Positions 11,201 to 23,200 of a DNA stretch of 64,000 nt are shown piece by piece (position 1 is the stretch's first letter; every line of letters begins with the position of its first letter). Made by a program: the position numbers and the translations under genes. The stretch is from assembly GCA_034231615.1 (NCBI GenBank), contig CM067302.1, forward strand, positions 11,708,820 to 11,772,819. The letters run 5' to 3'. The stretch comes from Meghimatium bilineatum. Taxonomy: Eukaryota > Mollusca > Gastropoda > Stylommatophora > Philomycidae. The notes beneath the pieces are model-generated. The model did not search any database. It was given only the letters and a program-made list of their open reading frames with translations, and was not told the origin of the DNA.

Positions 11201-14200
11201 GATGGGTCAGCACAGAATGCCGTGAGGAATGGAGGTGCAGGTGTATATATAGAATATCCACACAAGCCTAGAGATACAATCAGAACACCGACAGGAAAAT
11301 TCTGCAATAATTATGATGCAGAAATCCAGGCAATTAGTGTGGCAGCTAAAAAACTGCTGAACTCCAACTCTGACCTACAGCCTGTGGTATTCCTGACAGA
11401 TGCAAGGTCAGTGCTTCAAGCTCTCCAGTCTGGAAAACTAACAGACTTGAAAAAACTACTTAGCGAATTGTCTTACCAGTATAGGGTAACCATGCAGTGG
11501 ATACCCTCTCACTGTGGAATACCAGTAAATGAAAAAGCAGACCAACTGGCTAAGGAAGGTGCTGCCGAAGACCAACCAGATATACCAATCACCTACCATC
11601 AGAAAAAACAGATGATCAAGTCAATAAGAAAGCCACAAACACCAACACAAGATGACTATCATATTATGAACAGACCAGAACAAGTTATAATTCTACGTCT
11701 CAGAACGGGACACAACCAACTCCGCAGTCACATGTATGCAAAGTTCAAGATTGGCAACACAGCCATGTGTACATGTGGACAGGCAGCACAGAGTGCCAAA
11801 CATATACTTCAAGAGTGTTCTGAGCATGAAACGCTGAGGCAGACATATTGGCCAGAGGAAACAACACTGGAATCAAAGCTCTATGGGACACTGTATGAAC
11901 TACAAAAGACAGTGAGTTTTATTAAGGAGACAGAATTACAGATATAGACATGTTTCAAGTGAACGAAAGAAGAAGAAGACAAAGCTGTTGCAGGCCGTGT
12001 CTGTAACTTGTTTTGATGTGTTGCCCTATTTTAGGCAAATCTTAAAGAGGCTGCAGAAACAGGCCTGTTTGGACAGATTTCTTGTGCTGTATATGTCCAC
12101 TAACTCTGCAGCTGGTCCTAGTGCCAAAATACCAAGGGTAGTGACCCCAGATAGTGTCTTGATACCTGAAGTCCTTATGGAGAAGGATTTGCCTTCCAAA
12201 CAATAAAATGTCCTTTCCTCGCTGTCTTCCATACGCCAAGAAGAGTCTTCAGAAAAGTAAATGCCATGTTAAATGTTCATTTGTTCTTTACATTAGTCTT
12301 TTATGTTCATTTTATATTGTGTTTAGTATTAAACACTATATTTACTTTCTATAAATGTGTGTTTGGTACGTATTTTTGATTATCTTGAACAAATTAATTG
12401 GATTTACATTGATTCATATGTCATACCTCGACTTTTCTAATAGCTGTGCTGAGGGTCCTCTTTTCTTGATAGGTGATTTCTTGATATTTTTGTTCCTGTT
12501 TTGCTCCATCTTTTGCCACTTCATTTCTTGTGCTGCTCCATATCTGCCTTTTCATTTCTTAGTATGACACACTTAACTTTATGAATGCATTGCATTTGAC
12601 CGTTTTTGGCATGATGGATCCATTATATATCTATCTATGTGATGTGTCTTTAACAGAATGTTATCCTCACTGCCACTCTGTAAGCCTCTTGGTTCTGTAC
12701 AAGCTGTCCAGCTTCTTCCATTGTCGTGTTTAGAAAGTCCTCGATGTAGTATCTTGGCATTGTATACGTTTACGTGGTTTTCCATTGCTTTTTGAGCCAG
12801 TTCTGGTCTCTTATCAGTTACCATCCGGGGTGCAAAGGGAACACAATGCTCTAGGCGGACCCAGGGTTAGCAGATAACCAAGATCCCAAATGTACCTCCA
12901 CGCGGTGCACCCTGGAAACGGAAATACAGCAGCTCGAGCTGATTCTGGCCAAATCATTTGGGGATCGTGTCCGAGAATGTGGAGGTAGCAGATGGAAAGA
13001 GATTTGCCTGCACAAGAGACAGACAATATCTCCGACACCACCAGCATCACCACATATAGCGACACTGTCGACATACAGTGAAGCTAGTCAGTCCAGTCCG
13101 AACATTGGAGGGGCGGCCAATGTAAAATGCACGCAAAGGTAGATGCATGGCGAGAGACATAGATTTCATACCGAGTACAATGAAACAATGAAAGGGCAGA
13201 ACAGCGCTAGAGGGCAGCGCGAACTGCAAATAGAAAGTGAAAAGTCCCTAGGAAAGGGGAACTACAAGCTCCGTCAGCTCGAGACAAGCTTCTAGTTACC
13301 TGTGTTCCTTACAGGCAGAGACCCAGACCCATTCATTGGCATTTGGTAAAGCAAGAAGACCTAATCCAACTCTAATGTCGAGCCTTCCTAAACCGGAAAT
13401 ATGATCGCGAAGAGAAAGGGTTCCGTACTTGATGCGCTCAGGCACAAAAGGGACAACGATTTAGCCCTGGCCCAACTCTACTGTCAGGTTTTCCTACACC
13501 GGAAATACACTTGAAGAGAGAAAGGGTTCAGTACCTGATGGGCTCAGGCGCTATTGGGACAAGGACGCTCAGCTCGAGAACGCCATGCTCTCAAACGCGT
13601 GGTGTGAGACTCGAACTTGGACAAGGGGTACACGATGTCGGTGAATGACACCTTGGCTAAGAGGGCGAAAGAGCCAGGGTCCAGCTCTTCTGTTGAGTTC
13701 TTCCCCTTAAGGAACCAGGCTCACGGATGAGAAACGGTTCAGTACCCAATGGGCACAGGCACAACACGTCCAATTACACGAGGCAAGTTCATAGACAGTG
13801 GAACACCTCGTTCGAGTCAGACAAGAGCACAAAAAAAATCGTCTGGGCGAAGAGTCTCCACTACGCGTGCCTGGAGACAGATATAGAGGCTGTCACAGGC
13901 TAAGGGTAGCCCACCCGAATTGTCAGGCATGCCGAAATCGGATGTGCTAGGCCTACAAGGCGCATAACTGTGGCACAACGTAATCACGCTCCCGGCGGAA
14001 ATCGCACGGATATCCGTGATGGTTACAATGGAGCGAACGAAAAACAAACAAACAAAAGTTACCATCCTTGGTGTGCCCTTAGCCCAATACAGGGTCATTC
14101 AACTTACTGTCATCAAAACCATTGTTGATAATATGATCAGCAATTCTATATACTGTATAGGAGGACACCCACTTGCTGAGGAGCTTCACGTAATTTGACC

Positions 14201-17200
14201 AACTAGGCGAGATCATTCTCTGGTATATACTGTATAGGAGGACACCCACTTGCTGAGGAGCTTCACGTAATTTGACCAACTAGGCGAGATCATTCTCTGG
14301 TATATACTGTATAGGAGGACACCCACTTGCTGAGGAGCTTCACGTAATTTGACCAACTAGGCGAGATCATTCTCTTGTATATATTGTATAGGAGGACACC
14401 CACTTGCTGAGGAGCTTCACGTAATTTGACCAACTAGGCGAGATCATTCTCTGGTATATACTGTATAGGAGGACACCCACTTGCTGAGGAGCTTCACGTA
14501 ATTTGATCAACTAGGCGAGATCATTCTCTGGTATATACTGTATAGGAGGACACCCACTTGCTGAGGAGCTTCACGTAATTTGACCAACTAGGCGAGATCA
14601 TTCTCTGGTATATACTGTATAGGAGGACACCCACTTGCTGAGAAGCTTCACGTAATTTGACCAACTAGGCGAGATCATTCTCTGGTATATACTGTATAGG
14701 AGGACACCCACTTGCTGAGGAGCTTCACGTAATTTGACCAACTAGGCGAGATCATTCTCTGGTATATACTGTATAGGAGGACACCCACTTGCTGAGGAGC
14801 TTCACGTAATTTGACCAACTAGGCGAGATCATTCTCTTGTATATATTGTATAGGAGGACACCCACTTGCTGAGGAGCTTCACGTAATTTGACCAACTAGG
14901 CGAGATCATTCTCTGGTATATACTGTATAGGAGGACACCCACTTGCTGAGGAGCTTCACGTAATTTGACCAACTAGGCGAGATCATTCTCTGGTATATAC
15001 TGTATAGGAGGACACCCACTTGCTGAGGAGCTTCACGTAATTTGACCAACTAGGCGAGATCATTCTCTTGTATATATTGTATAGGAGGACACCCACTTGC
15101 TGAGGAGCTTCACGTAATTTGACCAACTAGGCGAGATCATTCTCTGGTATATACTGTATAGGAGGACACCCACTTGCTGAGGAGCTTCACGTAATTTGAC
15201 CAACTAGGCGAGATCATTCTCTGGTATATACTGTATAGGAGGACACCCACTTGCTGAGGAGCTTCACGTAATTTGACCAACTAGGCGAGATCATTCTCTG
15301 GTATATACTGTATAGGAGGACACCCACTTGCTGAGGAGCTTCACATAATTTGACCAACTAGGCGAGATCATTCTCTGGTATATACTGTATAGGAGGACTC
15401 CCACTTGCTGAGGAGCTTCACATAATTTGACCAACTAGGCGAGATCATTCTCTGGTATATACTGTATAGGAGGACTCCCACTTGCTGAGGAGCTTCACAT
15501 AATTTGACCAACTAGGCAAGATCATTCTCTGGTATATACTGTATAGGAGGACTCCCACTTGCTGAGGAGCTTCACGTAATTTGACCAACTAGGCGAGATC
15601 ATTCTCTGGTATATACTGTATAGGAGGACTCCCACTTGCTGAGGAGCGTCACGTAATTTGACCAACTAGGCGAGATCATTCTCTGGTATATACTGTATAG
15701 GAGGACTCCCACTTGCTGAGAAGCTTCACGTAATTTGACCAACTAGGCGAGATCATTCTCTGGTATATACTGTATAGGAGGACACCCACTTGCTGAGGAG
15801 CTTCACGTAATTTGACCAACTAGGCGAGATCATTCTCTGGTATATACTGTATACGAGGACACCCACTTGCTGAGGAGCTTCACGTAATTTGACCAACTAG
15901 GCGAGATCATTCTCTGGTATATACTGTATAGGAGGACTCCCACTTGCTGAGGAGCGTCACGTAATTTGACCAACTAGGCGAGATCATTCTCTGGTATATA
16001 CTGTATAGGAGGACTCCCACTTGCTGAGAAGCTTCACGTAATTTGACCAACTAGGCGAGATCATTCTCTGGTATATACTGTATAGGAGGACACCCACTTG
16101 CTGAGGAGCTTCACGTAATTTGACCAACTAGGCGAGATCATTCTCTTGTATATATTGTATAGGAGGACACTCACTTGCTGAGGAGCTTCACGTAATTTGA
16201 CCAACTAGGCGAGATCATTCTCTGGTATATACTGTATAGGAGGACACCCACTTGCTGAGGAGCTTCACGTAATTTGACCAACTAGGCGAGATCATTCTCT
16301 GGTATATACTGTATAGGAGGACACCCACTTGCTGAGGAGCTTCACATAATTTGACCAACTAGGCGAGATCATTCTCTGGTATATACTGTATAGGAGGACT
16401 CCCACTTGCTGAGGAGCTTCACATAATTTGACCAACTAGGCGAGATCATTCTCTGGTATATACTGTATAGGAGGACTCCCACTTGCTGAGGAGCTTCACA
16501 TAATTTGACCAACTAGGCAAGATCATTCTCTGGTATATACTGTATAGGAGGACTCCCACTTGCTGAGGAGCTTCACGTAATTTGACCAACTAGGCGAGAT
16601 CATTCTCTGGTATATACTGTATAGGAGGACTCCCACTTGCTGAGGAGCGTCACGTAATTTGACCAACTAGGCGAGATCATTCTCTGGTATATACTGTATA
16701 GGAGGACTCCCACTTGCTGAGAAGCTTCACGTAATTTGACCAACTAGGCGAGATCATTCTCTGGTATATACTGTATAGGAGGACACCCACTTGCTGAGGA
16801 GCTTCACGTAATTTGACCAACTAGGCGAGATCATTCTCTGGTATATACTGTATACGAGGACACCCACTTGCTGAGGAGCTTCACGTAATTTGACCAACTA
16901 GGCGAGATCATTCTCTGGTATATACTGTATAGGAGGACTCCCACTTGCTGAGGAGCGTCACGTAATTTGACCAACTAGGCGAGATCATTCTCTGGTATAT
17001 ACTGTATAGGAGGACTCCCACTTGCTGAGAAGCTTCACGTAATTTGACCAACTAGGCGAGATCATTCTCTGGTATATACTGTATAGGAGGACACCCACTT
17101 GCTGAGGAGCTTCACGTAATTTGACCAACTAGGCGAGATCATTCTCTGGTATATACTGTATAGGAGGACACCCACTTGCTGAGGAGCTTCACATAATTTG

Positions 17201-20200
17201 ACCAACTAGGCGAGATCATTCTCTGGTATATACTGTATAGGAGGACACCCACTTGCTGAGGAGCTTCACATAATTTGACCAACTAGGCGAGATCATTCTC
17301 TGGTATATACTGTATAGGAGGACACCCACTTGCTGAGGAGCTTCACGTAATTTGACCAACTAGGCGAGATCATTCTCTGGTATATACTGTATAGGAGGAC
17401 TCCCACTTGCTGAGGAGCTTCACATAATTTGACCAACTAGGCGAGATCATTCTCTGGTATATACTGTATAGGAGGACTCCCACTTGCTGAGGAGCTTCAC
17501 ATAATTTGACCAACTAGGCAAGATCATTCTCTGGTATATACTGTATAGGAGGACTCCCACTTGCTGAGGAGCTTCACGTAATTTGACCAACTAGGCGAGA
17601 TCATTCTCTGGTATATACTGTATAGGAGGACTCCCACTTGCTGAGGAGCGTCACGTAATTTGACCAACTAGGCGAGATCATTCTCTGGTATATACTGTAT
17701 AGGAGGACTCCCACTTGCTGAGAAGCTTCACGTAATTTGACCAACTAGGCGAGATCATTCTCTGGTATATACTGTATAGGAGGACACCCACTTGCTGAGG
17801 AGCTTCACGTAATTTGACCAACTAGGCGAGATCATTCTCTGGTATATACTGTATACGAGGACACCCACTTGCTGAGGAGCTTCACGTAATTTGACCAACT
17901 AGGCGAGATCATTCTCTGGTATATACTGTATAGGAGGACTCCCACTTGCTGAGGAGCGTCACGTAATTTGACCAACTAGGCGAGATCATTCTCTGGTATA
18001 TACTGTATAGGAGGACTCCCACTTGCTGAGAAGCTTCACGTAATTTGACCAACTAGGCGAGATCATTCTCTGGTATATACTGTATAGGAGGACACCCACT
18101 TGCTGAGGAGCTTCACGTAATTTGACCAACTAGGCGAGATCATTCTCTTGTATATATTGTATAGGAGGACACTCACTTGCTGAGGAGCTTCACGTAATTT
18201 GACCAACTAGGCGAGATCATTCTCTGGTATATACTGTATAGGAGGACACCCACTTGCTGAGGAGCTTCACGTAATTTGACCAACTAGGCGAGATCATTCT
18301 CTGGTATATACTGTATAGGAGGACACCCACTTGCTGAGGAGCTTCACATAATTTGACCAACTAGGCGAGATCATTCTCTGGTATATACTGTATAGGAGGA
18401 CTCCCACTTGCTGAGGAGCTTCACATAATTTGACCAACTAGGCAAGATCATTCTCTGGTATATACTGTATAGGAGGACTCCCACTTGCTGAGGAGCTTCA
18501 CGTAATTTGACCAACTAGGCGAGATCATTCTCTGGTATATACTGTATAGGAGGACTCCCACTTGCTGAGGAGCTTCACGTAATTTGACCAACTAGGCGAG
18601 ATCATTCTCTGGTATATACTGTATAGGAGGACTCCCACTTGCTGAGGAGCGTCACGTAATTTGACCAACTAGGCGAGATCATTCTCTGGTATATACTGTA
18701 TAGGAGGACTCCCACTTGCTGAGGAGCTTCACATAATTTGACCAACTAGGCGAGATCATTCTCTGGTATATACTGTATAGGAGGACTCCCACTTGCTGAG
18801 GAGCTTCACATAATTTGACCAACTAGGCAAGATCATTCTCTGGTATATACTGTATAGGAGGACTCCCACTTGCTGAGGAGCTTCACGTAATTTGACCAAC
18901 TAGGCGAGATCATTCTCTGGTATATACTGTATAGGAGGACTCCCACTTGCTGAGGAGCGTCACGTAATTTGACCAACTAGGCGAGATCATTCTCTGGTAT
19001 ATACTGTATAGGAGGACTCCCACTTGCTGAGAAGCTTCACGTAATTTGACCAACTAGGCGAGATCATTCTCTGGTATATACTGTATAGGAGGACACCCAC
19101 TTGCTGAGGAGCTTCACGTAATTTGACCAACTAGGCGAGATCATTCTCTGGTATATACTGTATACGAGGACACCCACTTGCTGAGGAGCTTCACGTAATT
19201 TGACCAACTAGGCGAGATCATTCTCTGGTATATACTGTATAGGAGGACTCCCACTTGCTGAGGAGCGTCACGTAATTTGACCAACTAGGCGAGATCATTC
19301 TCTGGTATATACTGTATAGGAGGACTCCCACTTGCTGAGAAGCTTCACGTAATTTGACCAACTAGGCGAGATCATTCTCTGGTATATACTGTATAGGAGG
19401 ACACCCACTTGCTGAGGAGCTTCACGTAATTTGACCAACTAGGCGAGATCATTCTCTGGTATATACTGTATAGGAGGACACCCACTTGCTGAGGAGCTTC
19501 ACGTAATTTGACCAACTAGGCGAGATCATTCTCTGGTATATACTGTATAGGAGGACACCCACTTGCTGAGAAGCTTCACGTAATTTGACCAACTAGGCGA
19601 GATCATTCTCTGGTATATACTGTATAGGAGGACACCCACTTGCTGAGGAGCTTCACATAATTTGACCAACTAGGCGAGATCATTCTCTGGTATATACTGT
19701 ATAGGAGGACACCCACTTGCTGAGGAGCTTCACGTAATTTGACCAACTAGGCGAGATCATTCTCTGGTATATACTGTATAGGAGGACTCCCACTTGCTGA
19801 GGAGCTTCACATAATTTGACCAACTAGGCGAGATCATTCTCTGGTATATACTGTATAGGAGGACTCCCACTTGCTGAGGAGCTTCACATAATTTGACCAA
19901 CTAGGCAAGATCATTCTCTGGTATATACTGTATAGGAGGACTCCCACTTGCTGAGGAGCTTCACGTAATTTGACCAACTAGGCGAGATCATTCTCTGGTA
20001 TATACTGTATAGGAGGACTCCCACTTGCTGAGGAGCGTCACGTAATTTGACCAACTAGGCGAGATCATTCTCTGGTATATACTGTATAGGAGGACTCCCA
20101 CTTGCTGAGAAGCTTCACGTAATTTGACCAACTAGGCGAGATCATTCTCTGGTATATACTGTATAGGAGGACACCCACTTGCTGAGGAGCTTCACGTAAT

Positions 20201-23200
20201 TTGACCAACTAGGCGAGATCATTCTCTGGTATATACTGTATACGAGGACACCCACTTGCTGAGGAGCTTCACGTAATTTGACCAACTAGGCGAGATCATT
20301 CTCTGGTATATACTGTATAGGAGGACTCCCACTTGCTGAGGAGCGTCACGTAATTTGACCAACTAGGCGAGATCATTCTCTGGTATATACTGTATAGGAG
20401 GACTCCCACTTGCTGAGAAGCTTCACGTAATTTGACCAACTAGGCGAGATCATTCTCTGGTATATACTGTATAGGAGGACACCCACTTGCTGAGGAGCTT
20501 CACGTAATTTGACCAACTAGGCGAGATCATTCTCTTGTATATATTGTATAGGAGGACACTCACTTGCTGAGGAGCTTCACGTAATTTGACCAACTAGGCG
20601 AGATCATTCTCTGGTATATACTGTATAGGAGGACACCCACTTGCTGAGGAGCTTCACGTAATTTGACCAACTAGGCGAGATCATTCTCTGGTATATACTG
20701 TATAGGAGGACACCCACTTGCTGAGGAGCTTCACATAATTTGACCAACTAGGCGAGATCATTCTCTGGTATATACTGTATAGGAGGACTCCCACTTGCTG
20801 AGGAGCTTCACATAATTTGACCAACTAGGCGAGATCATTCTCTGGTATATACTGTATAGGAGGACTCCCACTTGCTGAGGAGCTTCACATAATTTGACCA
20901 ACTAGGCAAGATCATTCTCTGGTATATACTGTATAGGAGGACTCCCACTTGCTGAGGAGCTTCACGTAATTTGACCAACTAGGCGAGATCATTCTCTGGT
21001 ATATACTGTATAGGAGGACTCCCACTTGCTGAGGAGCGTCACGTAATTTGACCAACTAGGCGAGATCATTCTCTGGTATATACTGTATAGGAGGACTCCC
21101 ACTTGCTGAGAAGCTTCACGTAATTTGACCAACTAGGCGAGATCATTCTCTGGTATATACTGTATAGGAGGACACCCACTTGCTGAGGAGCTTCACGTAA
21201 TTTGACCAACTAGGCGAGATCATTCTCTGGTATATACTGTATACGAGGACACCCACTTGCTGAGGAGCTTCACGTAATTTGACCAACTAGGCGAGATCAT
21301 TCTCTGGTATATACTGTATAGGAGGACTCCCACTTGCTGAGGAGCGTCACGTAATTTGACCAACTAGGCGAGATCATTCTCTGGTATATACTGTATAGGA
21401 GGACTCCCACTTGCTGAGAAGCTTCACGTAATTTGACCAACTAGGCGAGATCATTCTCTGGTATATACTGTATAGGAGGACACCCACTTGCTGAGGAGCT
21501 TCACGTAATTTGACCAACTAGGCGAGATCATTCTCTGGTATATACTGTATAGGAGGACACCCACTTGCTGAGGAGCTTCACGTAATTTGACCAACTAGGC
21601 GAGATCATTCTCTGGTATATACTGTATAGGAGGACACCCACTTGCTGAGAAGCTTCACGTAATTTGACCAACTAGGCGAGATCATTCTCTGGTATATACT
21701 GTATAGGAGGACACCCACTTGCTGAGGAGCTTCACATAATTTGACCAACTAGGCGAGATCATTCTCTGGTATATACTGTATAGGAGGACACCCACTTGCT
21801 GAGGAGCTTCACGTAATTTGACCAACTAGGCGAGATCATTCTCTGGTATATACTGTATAGGAGGACACCCACTTGCTGAGGAGCTTCACGTAATTTGACC
21901 AACTAGGCGAGATCATTCTCTGGTATATACTGTATAGGAGGACACCCACTTGCTGAGGAGCTTCACGTAATTTGACCAACTAGGCGAGATCATTCTCTGG
22001 TATATACTGTATAGGAGGACACCCACTTGCTGAGGAGCTTCACATAATTTGACCAACTAGGCGAGATCATTCTCTGGTATATACTGTATAGGAGGACTCC
22101 CACTTGCTGAGGAGCTTCACATAATTTGACCAACTAGGCGAGATCATTCTCTGGTATATACTGTATAGGAGGACACCCACTTGCTGAGGAGCTTCACATA
22201 ATTTGACCAACTAGGCGAGATCATTCTCTGGTATATACTGTATAGGAGGACTCCCACTTGCTGAGGAGCTTCACATAATTTGACCAACTAGGCGAGATCA
22301 TTCTCTGGTATATACTGTATAGGAGGACTCCCACTTGCTGAGGAGCTTCACGTAATTTGACCAACTAGGCGAGATCATTCTCTGGTATATACTGTATAGG
22401 AGGACACCCACTTGCTGAGGAGCTTCACGTAATTTGACCAACTAGGCGAGATCATTCTCTGGTATATACTGTATAGGAGGACTCCCACTTGCTGAGGAGC
22501 TTCACGTAATTTGACCAACTAGGCGATATCATTCTCTGGTATATACTGTATAGGAGGACTCCCACTTGCTGAGGAGCGTCACGTAATTTGACCAACTAGG
22601 CGAGATCATTCTCTGGTATATACTGTATAGGAGGACTCCCACTTGCTGAGAAGCTTCACGTAATTTGACCAACTAGGCGAGATCATTCTCTGGTATATAC
22701 TGTATAGGAGGACACCCACTTGCTGAGGAGCTTCACGTAATTTGACCAACTAGGCGAGATCATTCTCTGGTATATACTGTATAGGAGGACACCCACTTGC
22801 TGAGGAGCTTCACGTAATTTGACCAACTAGGCGAGATCATTCTCTGCTATATACTGTATAGGAGGACTCCCACTTGCTGAGGAGCGTCACGTAATTTGAC
22901 CAACTAGGCGAGATCATTCTCTGGTATATACTGTATAGGAGGACTCCCACTTGCTGAGAAGCTTCACGTAATTTGACCAACTAGGCGAGATCATTCTCTG
23001 GTATATACTGTATAGGAGGACACCCACTTGCTGAGGAGCTTCACGTAATTTGACCAACTAGGCGAGATCATTCTCTGGTATATACTGTATAGGAGGACAC
23101 CCACTTGCTGAGGAGCTTCACGTAATTTGACCAACTAGGCGAGATCATTCTCTGGTATATACTGTATAGGAGGACACCCACTTGCTGAGAAGCTTCACGT

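Larger units (their letters stand above)
7928..11976 (+). mobile_element. LINE-I, full-length non-LTR retrotransposon (4049 bp)
   Basis: A 12-bp direct repeat, AGACAAAGCTGT, flanks the element at 7916-7927 and 11977-11988, and the 3' end is an A/G run of GAA/AAG triplets. Inside are a 169-base leader, an endonuclease-reverse transcriptase frame, an RNase H frame and a short 3' UTR. Domain order EEP-RT-RNase H without a separate gag-like frame fits the I superfamily (Ingi-, Nimb- or I-like); the exact clade is not settled. It sits in MESD intron 4, same strand as the gene. One apparent one-base frameshift separates the two frames, so this copy is probably not fully functional. Confidence 0.92.
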
